DNA of 64,000 nt from Rathayibacter caricis DSM 15933 (lineage in GTDB: Bacteria > Actinomycetota > Actinomycetes > Actinomycetales > Microbacteriaceae). This document shows, in pieces, positions 38,820 through 49,084 of the stretch (the stretch's first letter is position 1; every line of letters begins with the position of its first letter). The stretch spans positions 3,534,001 through 3,598,000 of the forward strand of contig NZ_PZPL01000001.1 of NCBI RefSeq assembly GCF_003044275.1, in the 5' to 3' direction. The translations under genes and the position numbers were made by a program. Below the pieces are notes generated by a model. It did not search any database. It was not told where the DNA came from and worked only from the letters and a program-made list of their open reading frames with translations.

Positions 38820-38992
38820 GCGAGCACTCGGTGCGGATGCTGGGAAGCACCGCCCTGGAGTGGGTCGTCGTCGCACACTGTCGAATTGTGGATCCGCTGC
38901 TCCCCGAGAGGAGCGGCGGCTGCCGCGAGCGGGTGGAACCGCAGTGGCAGAAGACCATTCTAGCCGCTCCTGCGAGCGCGTGGGGCCGCGGC

Positions 38993-40474
38993 TCAGGACT
39001 CGGCGCGCGCCGTCACCCGTCGACGCCGGAGGTCCAGCAGGCCGAGCACCAGCGCGAGCGCGATCAGCCCGAGAGTCACGAAGTAGCCGTTCCGGAACGC
39101 GTCGTGGTACGCCACGAGACCCTCGGTCATGCCCGCCTCGCTGGCGAGCGTCGCGAAGAAGACGGCGGAAGCGCAGGCCGTGCCGACCGCGGTGCCGAGG
39201 CGCTGGCCGAGCTGCCCGACCGACCCCGCCACTCCGCCCTGCTCCGGCGGGATCTCGGCCAGCGTCAGCGTCTGGTTCGGCGAGACGACGAACCCGCCGC
39301 CCGCTCCCGCGACCAGCATCGCCGCGGCCATGCCGTACGCCGCCGTGTCGGCCGGCATCAGCTCGGCCGCCAGGAGCACCAGCGTGAAGCCGACCACCAC
39401 CAGCACGATGCCCAGCACGACGAGGGCGCGGCCGTAGGTCTGCACCAGCTTGCCGCCGTACCAGGCGGTCAGCGCCGAGGTGAGGGCGAAGGGGATGCTC
39501 ACCATGCCGGCGAACACCGGCGCGAGCCCGAGGCCCTGCTGGAGGAACAGGGTGGTCAGGAGGAACGTCGCCGGGATGGCCGCGAAGTATGACGTCGCGA
39601 CGAGGATCCCGTTGCGGTACGAGCTGGTGCGGAAGATGCGGAAGTCGATGACCGGGGTGCGCCCGAGCGACGCGTAGTGCGACTCCCAGCGCACGAACAC
39701 GGCGGCGGCCGCCACCGCGAGCAGCAGCCAGAACCAGCGGTACGACGAATCGCTCGACGCCCCGGTGGTCAGCAGGAACGGGAGCATGAAGGCGAAGATC
39801 GCGACGCCCAGCAGCAGCAGCCCGACCGGATCGAGAGAGGTGTCCCCGGCCGACTTCCGCTGCACCCGCGGCAGGAGGCGCCACGCGAGGACCAGGGCGG
39901 CGACACCCAGCGGGATGTTCATCCAGAACAGCAGGCGCCAGCCGTCCTGCTCGCCACCGATCGCGATCAGCAGCCCGCCCAGCGTCGGACCGAACGCCGT
40001 CGACAGGCCGATCACCGCGCCGAACACGCCGAACGCCCGGGCGCGCTCGGCGCCGGTGAACAGCTGCTGCACGAGTCCGAGCACCTGCGGCATCTGGATG
40101 CCCGCTGCGATCCCCTGCAGGAAGCGGGCGACGACGAGCAGCTCGATCGACGGCGCGACGGCGCAGAGCAGGCTCGTCAGCGTGAAGACGGTCAGGCCGA
40201 TCAGGAAGAGCAGCCGTCGCGAGCGGATGTCGCCCAGGCGTCCGGCCGGCACGAGCGAGAGACCGAACGCGAGCGCGTATCCCGCGACGATCAGCTGCAG
40301 CTGGCTCGCGTCCGCCGAGAGCGACTTCTCGATCGACGGCAGGCCGACGTTGACCTTCGAGAGGTCCAGGATCGTGAAGGCCGCCACCGACACCGCCACG
40401 GCGAAGGCCCGCCAGCGGGTCCTCTCCTCGGCGGCGGTGCGCGGTGCGTCGGGGGAGCTCTCGGAGGCGGTCAC
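38993..40474 (-). CDS. MFS transporter, DHA2-type
   Basis: 493 aa. FTILDLSKVNVGLPSIEKSL near the N-terminus, motif A variant PAGRLGDIRSRRLLFL, and FGPTLGGLLIAIGG (motif C-like) mark a 14-helix drug:H+ antiporter. LAEIPPEQGGVAGSVGQLGQ is typical of the later helices. It sits between smpB and ssrA and breaks their usual adjacency, and there is no regulator beside it. Substrate unknown. Confidence 0.9.
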   Translation of the reverse strand: MTASESSPDAPRTAAEERTRWRAFAVAVSVAAFTILDLSKVNVGLPSIEKSLSADASQLQLIVAGYALAFGLSLVPAGRLGDIRSRRLLFLIGLTVFTLTSLLCAVAPSIELLVVARFLQGIAAGIQMPQVLGLVQQLFTGAERARAFGVFGAVIGLSTAFGPTLGGLLIAIGGEQDGWRLLFWMNIPLGVAALVLAWRLLPRVQRKSAGDTSLDPVGLLLLGVAIFAFMLPFLLTTGASSDSSYRWFWLLLAVAAAAVFVRWESHYASLGRTPVIDFRIFRTSSYRNGILVATSYFAAIPATFLLTTLFLQQGLGLAPVFAGMVSIPFALTSALTAWYGGKLVQTYGRALVVLGIVLVVVGFTLVLLAAELMPADTAAYGMAAAMLVAGAGGGFVVSPNQTLTLAEIPPEQGGVAGSVGQLGQRLGTAVGTACASAVFFATLASEAGMTEGLVAYHDAFRNGYFVTLGLIALALVLGLLDLRRRRVTARAES

Positions 40475-40537
40475 GCCGTCCAGTCTCCCAGCACGCGCCG
40501 AGCCGTGACCCGGCTTGCGCGCGGACGCCCTCCCGGC

Positions 40538-41014
40538 CTACTCCCCCAGGCGGCGGCGGGTCGCCATGGCGCGGTCGGCCTCGCGGCGGTCCTGGCGCTC
40601 GCGGAGCACCTGGCGCTTGTCGTAGTCCTTCTTGCCCTTGGCGACGGCGAGCTCGACCTTGGCCTTGCCGTCGCTGAAGTAGAGCGAGAGCGGGATCAGC
40701 GTGTACCCGCCCTCCTTCACCTTGTTGTGGATCTTGAGGATCTGCGCCTTGTGCAGCAGCAGCTTGCGCTTGCGGCGGGGCGGGTGGTTCGTCCAGGTGC
40801 CCTGCGCCCACTCGTTGATGTGGACCGCGTCGAGCCACGCCTCTCCGCCGTCGACGAAGGCGTAGCCGTCGACGAGGGACGCCCGCCCCGCGCGCAGCGA
40901 CTTGACCTCGGTGCCGGTGAGCACGAGGCCGGCCTCGTAGGTGTCCTCGATGAGGTAGTCGTGGCGCGCCTTGCGATTGGTCGCGACGACCTTCTGTCCC
41001 TGTTCCCTGGGCAC
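40538..41014 (-). CDS. smpB: SsrA-binding protein
   Basis: 158 aa. OB-fold protein that binds tmRNA and delivers it to stalled ribosomes. [40 protein letters not shown] and [20 protein letters not shown] are family hallmarks; the C-terminal tail [16 protein letters not shown] forms the helix placed in the mRNA channel. Confidence 0.97.
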   Translation of the reverse strand: MPREQGQKVVATNRKARHDYLIEDTYEAGLVLTGTEVKSLRAGRASLVDGYAFVDGGEAWLDAVHINEWAQGTWTNHPPRRKRKLLLHKAQILKIHNKVKEGGYTLIPLSLYFSDGKAKVELAVAKGKKDYDKRQVLRERQDRREADRAMATRRRLGE

Positions 41015-41040
41015 GGCGGCTCCTTGCGTCCGAGAGCGAT

Positions 41041-41076
41041 GATGGGCCGCCCCGTCCGGGGCAGCCCATCAGTATA
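41041..41076 (-). promoter_or_regulatory. smpB -10 box followed at once by a large hairpin
   Basis: On the minus strand TATACT (41071-41076) is a good -10. Directly after it, GATGGGCTGCCCC and GGGGCGGCCCATC (41041-41070) form a 13-bp stem with one mismatch and a 4-nt loop. The hairpin may end the ftsX transcript, or form the 5' end of the smpB mRNA. Confidence 0.65.
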
Positions 41077-41090
41077 CGCGCGCCGTCGGG

Positions 41091-42005
41091 TCAGACCCGC
41101 AGGTACCGGGCGATCGCGACGTTGGAGGCGATCGCCGCGAGGATCGCGCCGACCACCACCAGGATCGGGACCACGATCAGCGCGTCGTCCAGGCCCACGA
41201 AGGATGTGAGCGGGATGCGGTAGGCGAGGAACCCCTGCACGAAGAACTGCACGATCGCCACCACGGCCACACCCGCCAGCAGGGAGCCGAGCAGCGCGGC
41301 GAACACGCCCTCGAGGATGAACGGGGTCTGGATGAAGCGGTTCGACGCACCCACCAGGCGCATGATCCCGAGCTCCCTCCGGCGCGAGAACGCCGAGAGC
41401 CGGATGGTCGTGGCGATCAGCAGCACCGCCGCCACGAGCATGAGCACCGCGATCCCGATCGCCGTGTAGCTCGCCGCGTTCAGGATCGAGAAGATCTGGT
41501 CGAGGTACTGCCGCTGGTCCGTGACGCTCTCCACGCCCGAGACGCTCGAGAGGCTCTCGACGAGCACGTCCGACTGCGTCGGGTCCTGGAGGTTGATCCA
41601 GAACGTCTGGTTCAGCAGGTCCGGAGTGACGTACTCGGCGACCGGGTTCCCGGCGAACTGCTCCTGGAAGTTCGCGTACGCCTGGTCGTGGTCCTCGAAG
41701 TAGAAGCGGTCGATGTAGGGCGCGAGGGTCGAGCCGTCGAGCTGCGTCTCGACCGAGTCGATCTGCTCCTGCGTCGCGTCGGAGCCGCTGCAGTTCGAGC
41801 CGCCTGAGGTGGCGGTGCACATGTACACCGCGACCTGGGCCTTGTCGTACCAGAAGTTCTTCATCTGGCCGATCTGCATCTGCAGCAGGATCGCCGTGCC
41901 GACGAAGGTGAGGGAGATGAAGGTCACCAGGATCACCGAGACGACCATGGAGACGTTGCGTCGGAGGCCGCTCGCGACCTCCGACCAGATGAGTGCCATT
42001 CTCAC
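41091..42005 (-). CDS. ftsX: cell-division ABC transporter permease-like protein FtsX
   Basis: 304 aa. GTG 42005 overlaps the ftsE stop; ATG 41999 is an alternative. One N-terminal helix ([20 protein letters not shown]), an extracellular domain (about residues 50-175) with a cysteine pair ([10 protein letters not shown]), then three helices ([19 protein letters not shown] and two more). With FtsE it controls peptidoglycan hydrolases at the septum; in mycobacteria the partner is RipC. Confidence 0.96.
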   Translation of the reverse strand: MRMALIWSEVASGLRRNVSMVVSVILVTFISLTFVGTAILLQMQIGQMKNFWYDKAQVAVYMCTATSGGSNCSGSDATQEQIDSVETQLDGSTLAPYIDRFYFEDHDQAYANFQEQFAGNPVAEYVTPDLLNQTFWINLQDPTQSDVLVESLSSVSGVESVTDQRQYLDQIFSILNAASYTAIGIAVLMLVAAVLLIATTIRLSAFSRRRELGIMRLVGASNRFIQTPFILEGVFAALLGSLLAGVAVVAIVQFFVQGFLAYRIPLTSFVGLDDALIVVPILVVVGAILAAIASNVAIARYLRV

Positions 42006-43195
42006 TTGACGGGTCCTACGTTCTGCTGGTCGTCGCCGGTCTCGTCGCCTTCTCCCGCGTGCGCGCGCAGGCCCAGGCGGGCCGCGAGGGACTCCTCGGG
42101 CAGAGTGCCCGTGTCGGCGGGGAGGTAGATCGGACCGGTCTGACTCTGGAGCTCGACGCGCGGGGCGGCGGGCGCCTCCGGCTCGGCGGGGGCGGGTGCG
42201 GGGGTCGACTCCTCGGCGGCCGGAGCGGCAGGCGCCGGATCCGGCGCGGCAGCGGAGCGGCGCCCCTCGGGCACGACGGGCTGCGCGGCGGTCTGCGACA
42301 GGCGCGGGCGGAGGAACGACCCGGTGCGCGAGGCGGCCTCGGGCTCCACGGGTGCAGCGCTGCGCCGCAGGTCCACCTCCGGCACCTCGGCGGGAGCGAG
42401 TTCGCCGTCGATCAGCACGGGGGCGGCGACGGGCTCGGCGACCGGCTCGACGGCGGGGTGGTCGTCGGCCGCGACCACGACCACTCCGTCGTGCACGACG
42501 GTGATGCTCTCGGTCTGGCCGTAGCCGCCCTGGCTCTCGTCGCGGACGATGCTGCCCGCCGAGAGCTCGATGACGCGGCGCTTCATCTGGTCGACGATGC
42601 CGGCCTCGTGCGTGGCCATGATCACGGTCGTGCCGCCGGCGTTGATCCGCTCGAGGAGCGCCATGATGCCGGCGCTGGTCGTGGGGTCGAGGTTGCCGGT
42701 GGGCTCGTCGGCGAGCAGGACGGCGGGCTTGTTGACGACGGCGCGGGCGATGGCGACGCGCTGCTGCTCGCCGCCCGAGAGCTCGTGCGGCAGCCGCGAC
42801 GCCTTGCCGGCGAGGCCGACCATCTTCAGGGTGTCCGGGACGGCCTCCTGGATGAAGCCCTTGGACTTGCCGATGACCTGCAGGCTGAACGCGACGTTGT
42901 CGAAGACCGACTTGTTGGGCAGCAGACGGAAGTCCTGGAACACCACGCCCATGTTGCGGCGGAAGTACGGGACCTTGCGGCTGGAGATCTTGCCGAGGTT
43001 CTGCCCGAGCACGTGGATCGACCCCGAGGAGGGCCGCTCCTCCTTGAGGATCAGGCGGAGGCAGCTCGACTTGCCGGACCCGGAGGCGCCGACGAGGAAG
43101 ACGAACTCGCCCCGCAGGATCTCGAGGTCGATGGCGTTCAGGGCGGGTCTCGTGCCGCCGCGATACTGCTTGGAGACGTTGTCGAAGCGAATCAT
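42002..43195 (-). CDS. ftsE: cell-division ATP-binding protein FtsE with long C-terminal extension
   Basis: 397 aa; typical FtsE has about 225-230. Residues 1-225 are the ATPase: Walker [12 protein letters not shown]-loop [13 protein letters not shown], signature [14 protein letters not shown], Walker [14 protein letters not shown]-loop MATHE. After that come about 165 residues rich in P, A, E and V ([20 protein letters not shown]) that are probably disordered and cytoplasmic, ending in an acidic [15 protein letters not shown]. Codon use continues evenly, so this is not an obvious readthrough artefact. It could recruit a divisome partner. Confidence 0.95.
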   Translation of the reverse strand: MIRFDNVSKQYRGGTRPALNAIDLEILRGEFVFLVGASGSGKSSCLRLILKEERPSSGSIHVLGQNLGKISSRKVPYFRRNMGVVFQDFRLLPNKSVFDNVAFSLQVIGKSKGFIQEAVPDTLKMVGLAGKASRLPHELSGGEQQRVAIARAVVNKPAVLLADEPTGNLDPTTSAGIMALLERINAGGTTVIMATHEAGIVDQMKRRVIELSAGSIVRDESQGGYGQTESITVVHDGVVVVAADDHPAVEPVAEPVAAPVLIDGELAPAEVPEVDLRRSAAPVEPEAASRTGSFLRPRLSQTAAQPVVPEGRRSAAAPDPAPAAPAAEESTPAPAPAEPEAPAAPRVELQSQTGPIYLPADTGTLPEESLAARLGLRAHAGEGDETGDDQQNVGPVK

Positions 43196-43289
43196 GTCGA
43201 TACGAGGGTAAGCGACGATGCCCCGGCGGCCGCCGCCGGGCTCCCCCGGCGCGCCGGGCGAGGCGACCGGGAGAGCGCTGCGGAGCGGC

Positions 43290-44390
43290 TCAGGCGGACT
43301 TGCGCCAGCGGATCCCAGCGGCGATGAAGCCGTCGAGGTCGCCGTCGAAGACGTGCGCCGGGGTGCCGACCTCGTAGTCCGTCCGGAGGTCCTTGACCAT
43401 CTGGTACGGAGCGAGCACGTAGCTGCGCATCTGGTCGCCCCAGCTCGCCGTGATGTTCCCGGCGAGCTCCTTCTTGGTGGCCGCTTCCTGCTCCTTCTGC
43501 AGCAGCAGGAGCCGCGACTGCAGCACGCGCATGGCGGCCGCGCGGTTCTGGATCTGGCTCTTCTCGTTCTGCATCGAGACGACCGTGCCCGTGGGGATGT
43601 GGGTGAGCCGGACGGCGGAGTCGGTGGTGTTGACCGACTGGCCGCCGGGGCCCGAGGAGCGGAAGACGTCGACGCGGATGTCGTTGTCGGGGATCTCGAT
43701 CGCTCCGGCCTCCTCCATCAGCGGGATGACCTCGACCGCCGCGAAGGACGTCTGGCGCTTGCCCGCAGCGCCGAAGGGGCTCATCCGGACGAGGCGGTGC
43801 GTACCGGCCTCGACCGACAGCGTGCCGAAGGCGTATGGGGCGTCGATCTGGAAGGTGGCCGACTTGATGCCCGCCTCCTCCGCGTAGCTCGCGTCCATCA
43901 CAGTCGCGGAGTACTTGTGCTTCTCGGCCCAGCGCAGGTACATGCGCATGAGCATCTCGGCGAAGTCGGAGGCGTCGACGCCGCCGGCCCCGGCGCGGAT
44001 GGTGACCACCGCAGGGCGGTCGTCGTACTCGCCGTCGAGCAGGGTCTGGACCTCGAGCTCGCCCATCACCTTCTGCAGCGAGGCGAGCTCGGCGATCGCC
44101 TCCTGCTCGGAGTCGGCGTCCTCGGCCTCGTTCGCCATCTCGACGAGCACCTCGAGGTCGTCGAGGCGGCGCTCGATCGAGGTGATGCGCGCGAGCTCGG
44201 ACTGCCGGTGGCTGAGCGCGCTCGTGACCTTCTGCGCGTTGACCGTGTCGTCCCAGAGATCGGGGGCGCCGGCCTGCTCGTTCAGCTCCGCGATGCGGGT
44301 GCGGAGGCGATCGACGTCGATCACGGCGCGGATGTCGTCGAAGGTGGAGCGGAGAGCAGTGATCTGCTCGGTGAAGTCGTTGTCCAGCAT
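43290..44390 (-). CDS. prfB: peptide chain release factor 2
   Basis: 366 aa. It recognises UGA and UAA. The SPF stop-codon anticodon tripeptide lies in [16 protein letters not shown] and the GGQ catalytic loop in [15 protein letters not shown]. The gene is read in a single frame, with no E. coli-style programmed frameshift after about codon 25. It heads the prfB-ftsE-ftsX group, 94 bases before ftsE. Confidence 0.97.
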   Translation of the reverse strand: MLDNDFTEQITALRSTFDDIRAVIDVDRLRTRIAELNEQAGAPDLWDDTVNAQKVTSALSHRQSELARITSIERRLDDLEVLVEMANEAEDADSEQEAIAELASLQKVMGELEVQTLLDGEYDDRPAVVTIRAGAGGVDASDFAEMLMRMYLRWAEKHKYSATVMDASYAEEAGIKSATFQIDAPYAFGTLSVEAGTHRLVRMSPFGAAGKRQTSFAAVEVIPLMEEAGAIEIPDNDIRVDVFRSSGPGGQSVNTTDSAVRLTHIPTGTVVSMQNEKSQIQNRAAAMRVLQSRLLLLQKEQEAATKKELAGNITASWGDQMRSYVLAPYQMVKDLRTDYEVGTPAHVFDGDLDGFIAAGIRWRKSA

Positions 44391-44440
44391 GGTGCCCCCA
44401 GACTACCGGGGACCACCCGCGGCCCCCGCGTACGCTGGGG

Positions 44441-45685
44441 ATGGTGACCGTCCCCGCCGAGCGCCCGTTCCCCGTGGGGCCGCTCCTCTTGTCGACGTTC
44501 CTCCCCACCCTCCTCTTCTCGATCGGCGAGGGTGCGATCATCCCGCTGCTGCCGGTCGCGGCCGGCGACCTCGGGGCGACGCTGGCGATCGCGGGCCTGG
44601 TCTCGGGCATGATCATGATCGGCGAGCTCGCGGGCGACGTGCCCAGCGGATGGGTGGTCTCGCGCATCGGCGAGCGCGGCGCGATGCTCGCCGCGTCGGC
44701 CGCGTCGATCCTCGGTCTCGTGATCTGCCTGCTGTCGACCTCGTGGGTGGGCCTGACCGTCGGCGTGTTCGTGATCGGGGTCGCGACCGCCGTGTTCGCG
44801 CTGGCGCGGCACGCGTTCATGACGTCCTTCGTGCCGGTGGGCTACCGGGCGCGCGCCCTGTCCGCCCTCGCCGGGGCGTTCCGCGCCGGCTGGCTGATCG
44901 GCCCGTTCGTGTCGGCGGGGGTGGTGCACCTGACCGGCACCGTCGAGTCCGTCTTCTGGATCCACATCGTCTGCTGCGTCGCGGCGGTCGCCGTGCTGCT
45001 CCTCGTCCCGGACCCGGCCACGATCCTCCGCCGCTCGGCCGCCCCGGTCGAGGAGGCTCCGGAGCCTGAGCCCCAGCAGGGCCTGGTCGCCACTCTCCGC
45101 CAGCACCGCGGGGTCCTCGCCCGGATGGGCAGCGGCGCCGCCATGATCGGCGCGCTCCGGGCGAGCCGCACGGTGATCCTGCCGCTCTGGGCGGTCAGCA
45201 TCGGGATGGGCGAGACCGACACGGCCATCGTCATCGGCATCGCCGGCGGGCTCGACTTCGCCCTGTTCTACGCGGGCGGGCAGCTGATGGACCGCTTCGG
45301 CCGCGGCGCGACGGCGATCCCCTCGATGATCGGACTGGGGGTCGGTCACGTGGTCCTGGCGTTCACCCTCCTCGCCGGCGACCCCGTGCCGTGGTTCATC
45401 GCTGTGGCGTGCGTCTTGGCGGTGGCGAACGGCATCGGCTCGGGCATCCTCATGACCATCGGAGCCGACCTGGCGCCGCGCGAGGACCCCGCCCCGTTCC
45501 TCGGCGCGTTCCGCTTCACGGGCGACGTCGGCAACGCGACGGCTCCGATCGTCGTCTCGGCGCTCACCGCGGCGGTCTCCCTCCCGTTCGCAGCCGGGGC
45601 GATCGGAGTCCTCGGCCTCGTCGGCGCGGGAGCGCTCGCCCGCTGGATCCCGCGGTACCTGCCGCACCGCCGCCCAGGCCACTGA
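44441..45685 (+). CDS. MFS transporter (12 TM)
   Basis: 414 aa. ATG 44441 or GTG 44444: TACGCT (44431-44436) ends 7 nt before the GTG, so a leaderless GTG start fits better. Twelve hydrophobic segments. AGDVPSGWVVSRIGERGAML is the MFS motif A region between helices 2 and 3, and QLMDRFGRGATAIPSM its repeat in the second half. Substrate unknown. It is divergent from prfB, with both -10 boxes in about 50 bases. Confidence 0.88.
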   Translation: MVTVPAERPFPVGPLLLSTFLPTLLFSIGEGAIIPLLPVAAGDLGATLAIAGLVSGMIMIGELAGDVPSGWVVSRIGERGAMLAASAASILGLVICLLSTSWVGLTVGVFVIGVATAVFALARHAFMTSFVPVGYRARALSALAGAFRAGWLIGPFVSAGVVHLTGTVESVFWIHIVCCVAAVAVLLLVPDPATILRRSAAPVEEAPEPEPQQGLVATLRQHRGVLARMGSGAAMIGALRASRTVILPLWAVSIGMGETDTAIVIGIAGGLDFALFYAGGQLMDRFGRGATAIPSMIGLGVGHVVLAFTLLAGDPVPWFIAVACVLAVANGIGSGILMTIGADLAPREDPAPFLGAFRFTGDVGNATAPIVVSALTAAVSLPFAAGAIGVLGLVGAGALARWIPRYLPHRRPGH

Positions 45686-45721
45686 GCCGCGGCGCTCCCC
45701 TCCTACACTGGAGCGGCACCC

Positions 45722-45805
45722 GCGGGAGTGGTGGAATGGCAGACACGCAGGATTTAGGTTCCTGTGCCGAGAGGCGTGAGGGTTCGAGTCCCTCCTTCCG
45801 CACCA
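45722..45805 (+). tRNA. tRNA-Leu (anticodon TAG)
   Basis: 84 nt with encoded CCA. It starts GCGGGAGTGGTGGAATGGCA; the anticodon arm is CAGGATTTAGGTTCCTG with loop TTTAGGT (anticodon TAG); a variable arm TGCCGAGAGGCGT as in class II tRNAs; T arm GGTTCGAGTCC. A TACACT box at 45704-45709 is a likely -10. Confidence 0.97.
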
Positions 45806-45952
45806 CGTCGTCGTCCCGTCCGCCGGTCGCGGACCCTGTGCCGACCGGTCGCGGATCCACGGCTCGCGTGAGGAGTCGACCGGTACGCTGTGCGCTGTCA
45901 CGCCGCCCGACCGCCTCCCGGCCCCACGGCACTGCAGACGACTGGAGACCTG

Positions 45953-46708
45953 TTGAACCACGCCGCCCTGATCCCCTGGCTCGACCCGGAGACGATCCTC
46001 ACCTCGTTCGGGCCGTGGGGCGTCCTCGTGGTCTGCCTGATCGTCTTCGCCGAGACCGGGCTGCTGATCGGCTTCCTCTTCCCGGGCGACACCCTGCTCG
46101 TCATCACGGGCCTCCTCGCGCACGAGAACGCCTCGAACGGCGGGCTCGGCGTCCCGATCTGGATCATCTGCCTGGCCATCGGCTTCTCGGCGTTCGTCGG
46201 CGGCGAGGTCGGCTACCTGATCGGGCACAAGGCCGGTCCGCGCATCTTCGAGCGCAAGGAGTCGGGCTTCTTCAGCGTCGAGAACGTGCGCCGCACCAAC
46301 GCCTTCTTCGAGCGCTTCGGCGGGCTCGCCGTGATCCTCGCGCGATTCGTCCCGATCGTGCGGACCTTCGCGCCGATCGCCGCGGGCGTCGCGCACATGA
46401 ACTACAAGAAGTACAGCCTCTACAACCTGATCGGTGCGCTGATCTGGGGCAGCGGAGTGACCCTCCTGGGCTGGCTGCTCGCGTTCATCCCGCCGGTCGC
46501 CGACTTCGTGTCGCACTACATCGACGTCATCCTGATCGGAGCGGTCGTGCTCGCGATCGTGCCGACGCTGTTCCACTTCTTCCAGCAGCAGCGCAAGGCC
46601 AGGCATTCCGTCGATCCCGAGACCGACGCGGCCGAGGCGAGCGCGCTCGTCCTCGACCCGGCGACGCTCGACGACGAGCGTCGCGCGCACGGCCGCCGCG
46701 AGCACTGA
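45953..46708 (+). CDS. DedA-family membrane protein
   Basis: 251 aa from TTG 45953, with TGGAGA 5-10 bases upstream. FAETGLLIGFLFPGDTLLVITG, the core G...RFVPIVRTFAPIAAG and AHMNYKKYSLYNLIGALIW are DedA hallmarks (undecaprenyl-phosphate or phospholipid flippase-like family). About five or six helices. The last 45 residues are a polar tail. No ATG or GTG lies in a sensible upstream place. Confidence 0.9.
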   Translation: MNHAALIPWLDPETILTSFGPWGVLVVCLIVFAETGLLIGFLFPGDTLLVITGLLAHENASNGGLGVPIWIICLAIGFSAFVGGEVGYLIGHKAGPRIFERKESGFFSVENVRRTNAFFERFGGLAVILARFVPIVRTFAPIAAGVAHMNYKKYSLYNLIGALIWGSGVTLLGWLLAFIPPVADFVSHYIDVILIGAVVLAIVPTLFHFFQQQRKARHSVDPETDAAEASALVLDPATLDDERRAHGRREH

Positions 46709-46745
46709 GCCGGTCGGGTCGCCCGGCCGTCGGGTCGCCCGGCCC

Positions 46746-47363
46746 TCAGGCCAGGCGCGCCGCCAGCTCCGTCAGCTCCCCGCGCAGAGCGGTGAACGCC
46801 CGCGCGCGGTGGCTCGCCGCGTTCTTCTCCTCGGGCGAGAGCTCGGCCGCCGTGCGGTCGGACCCCTCGGGCACGAAGACCGGGTCGTAGCCGTGCCCGT
46901 TCGTCCCGCGCGGGGCGACGGCGATCGCGCCGGGCCACCGCCCCTCGACGACGATCTCCTGACCGCCGGCGAGCACCCGGTCCGGGACGACGAGGGCGAT
47001 GGTGCAGACGAAGTGCGCCCCGCGGTGCTCCTCGTACACGTCGGCGATCTGGGCGAGCAGGAGCTCCAGGTTCGCGACCGCGTCGTGCGGCGTGCCCGAC
47101 CAGCGCGCCGAGAAGATGCCGGGAGAGCCGCCGAGGACGTCCACCCGGATCCCGGAGTCGTCGGCGAGCGCCACGAGGCCCGTGTGCGCGGCAGCGGCGC
47201 GCGCCTTGATCAGAGCGTTCTCGGCGAAGGTCACCCCGTCCTCGACCGGCTCCGGACCGTCGTAGGCGCGGACGCCGACGCCCGGCAGGGACTCGGCGAG
47301 CATGGCGCGGAACTCCTCGACCTTGCCCGGGTTGTGGGTGGCGAGGACGAGGTCCAGGCTCAC
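46746..47363 (-). CDS. rdgB: XTP/dITP diphosphatase (RdgB/HAM1)
   Basis: 205 aa. GTG start overlaps rph stop. Removes non-canonical purine NTPs. Motifs: [57 protein letters not shown], and [19 protein letters not shown]. Third gene of murI-rph-rdgB, all linked by GTGA overlaps. Confidence 0.96.
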   Translation of the reverse strand: MSLDLVLATHNPGKVEEFRAMLAESLPGVGVRAYDGPEPVEDGVTFAENALIKARAAAAHTGLVALADDSGIRVDVLGGSPGIFSARWSGTPHDAVANLELLLAQIADVYEEHRGAHFVCTIALVVPDRVLAGGQEIVVEGRWPGAIAVAPRGTNGHGYDPVFVPEGSDRTAAELSPEEKNAASHRARAFTALRGELTELAARLA

Positions 47364-48121
47364 GCGCCGGCCTCCCCGGCGAGCGCCGCGGCCTGGATGC
47401 GCGCGAGGTCCGACGCTCCGGACACGGCGAGGTCGAGCAGGGCGTCGAGCTCGCGGCGGTCGAACGGGGCGCCCTCGGCGGTGCCCTGCACCTCGACGAA
47501 GAGCCCGCGGCCGGTGACGACCACGTTCATGTCGGTCTCGGCGCGCACGTCCTCGACGTAGGCGAGGTCGAGCATCGGCACGCCGTCGATGATGCCGACG
47601 GAGACGGCCGAAAGGCTGTCGATCAGCGGCACCGCCTTCTGCCCGATGTACTTCTTGCCCCGGGCCCACTCGATCGCGTCGACCATGGCCACGTAGGCGC
47701 CGGTGATCGCGGCGGTGCGGGTGCCTCCGTCGGCCTGGAGCACGTCGCAGTCGATGACGAGGGTGTTCTCGCCCAGAGCCTTCATGTCGACGACGGCGCG
47801 GAGACTGCGGCCGATCAGGCGCGAGATCTCGTGCGTGCGCCCGCCGACCTTGCCCTTGATCGACTCGCGGTCCATCCGGGAGTTGGTGGAGCGGGGCAGC
47901 ATCGCGTACTCCGCGGTCACCCAGCCCTTCCCCTTGCCCTGCAGCCAGCGCGGCACCCCGTTGGTGAACGACGCGGTGCAGAGCACTTTCGTGTTCCCGA
48001 ACGACACCAGGGCCGAGCCCTCGGCCTGCGTGCTCCAGCCGCGCTCGATGGTCACGGTGCGCAGTTCGTCGGGTGCGCGGCCGTCCTTGCGGACGACGGC
48101 CTTCGGGGTGGTGTCGGTCAC
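47360..48121 (-). CDS. rph: ribonuclease PH
   Basis: 253 aa. Phosphorolytic 3'-5' exonuclease for tRNA 3' ends. Motifs: [54 protein letters not shown] and [20 protein letters not shown] (catalytic aspartates). GTG starts overlap murI upstream and rdgB downstream, so all three are co-translated. Confidence 0.97.
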   Translation of the reverse strand: MTDTTPKAVVRKDGRAPDELRTVTIERGWSTQAEGSALVSFGNTKVLCTASFTNGVPRWLQGKGKGWVTAEYAMLPRSTNSRMDRESIKGKVGGRTHEISRLIGRSLRAVVDMKALGENTLVIDCDVLQADGGTRTAAITGAYVAMVDAIEWARGKKYIGQKAVPLIDSLSAVSVGIIDGVPMLDLAYVEDVRAETDMNVVVTGRGLFVEVQGTAEGAPFDRRELDALLDLAVSGASDLARIQAAALAGEAGA

Positions 48122-48978
48122 TGGCTTCTCCCTCGATGGGGCGCGGACTGGTCCAGCTCGCGCAGGTTGATGGTGCCGGTCTCGACGAGGTCGACGCTCG
48201 AGACCTCGGGGCCGAGGAAGCGGCGGGCGAGGCGGACGAAGTCGCTCGAGCCCGTCTCCTCCCACCGGTAGGTCGGCGGCGCGGGGGCGGTCCGCTGCAG
48301 GCCGTGGGCGACGAGCGTGCGGTACACGTCGAGCGCGGTCTCCTCGGCACTCGAGACGAGGCGGACGTCCGGCCCCATCACGTAGGCGATCGCGCCGCGG
48401 AGCAGCGGGTAGTGCGTGCAGCCGAGCACGAGCGTGTCGACGCCCGCGGCCTTCATCGGCGCGAGGTACTCCTCGGCGACGGCGAGCAGCTCGTCGCTCC
48501 ACGTGACTCCCGCCTCGACGAACTCGACGAAGCGCGGGCAGGCCGCGGTCACGAGCTCGAGATCGGGAGCGGCGACGAACGCGTCGTCGTAGGCCCGGGA
48601 GCGGATGGTGCCGACCGTGCCGATGACGCCGACGCGGCGGTTGCGCGTGTCGCGCACGGCGCTGCGCACAGCAGGCTGGATCACCTCGACCACGGGGATG
48701 CCGCGGCCGATCGTGTACCGCTCGCGCGCATCCCGCATCATGGCCGCCGACGCGGTGTTGCAGGCGATGACGAGCAGCTTCGCCCCCTGGTCGACCAGGG
48801 TGTCGAGCGTGTCGAGGGCGTAGGCGCGGACGTCGGCCAGGGGCTTCGGGCCGTAGGGCGAGTGCGCGGTGTCGCCGAGGTAGACGATCGACTCGTTCTG
48901 CAGCTGGTCGATGATCGACCGGGCCACCGTGAGGCCGCCGACACCGGAGTCGAAGATTCCCAGGGGCGCGTCGGTCAC
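48118..48978 (-). CDS. murI: glutamate racemase
   Basis: 286 aa from GTG 48978. Makes D-glutamate for peptidoglycan. [30 protein letters not shown], catalytic cysteine 1 in [11 protein letters not shown] and cysteine 2 in [20 protein letters not shown] box ends 8 nt before the GTG, so a leaderless transcript for the whole murI-rph-rdgB operon is likely. Confidence 0.96.
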   Translation of the reverse strand: MTDAPLGIFDSGVGGLTVARSIIDQLQNESIVYLGDTAHSPYGPKPLADVRAYALDTLDTLVDQGAKLLVIACNTASAAMMRDARERYTIGRGIPVVEVIQPAVRSAVRDTRNRRVGVIGTVGTIRSRAYDDAFVAAPDLELVTAACPRFVEFVEAGVTWSDELLAVAEEYLAPMKAAGVDTLVLGCTHYPLLRGAIAYVMGPDVRLVSSAEETALDVYRTLVAHGLQRTAPAPPTYRWEETGSSDFVRLARRFLGPEVSSVDLVETGTINLRELDQSAPHRGRSQ

Positions 48979-49084
48979 GATCGACCAGCCTACCCGCGAC
49001 CCTCCGCGGCGTCGCGAGCCCGCCGCCCCAGCCGCGCCCGCGAGCCCCCTCCGCGCTCCGTCCGCCTCGTGGAAGACTGCGGGC

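Noticed and set aside
43290..44390. Programmed frameshift in prfB
   Set aside because: The gene reads through in one frame with no internal TGA and no Shine-Dalgarno-like CTTTGA slip site near codon 25.
45722..45805. tRNA-Leu as a phage or island integration site
   Set aside because: No integrase, no duplicated 3' end, and normal genes on both sides.
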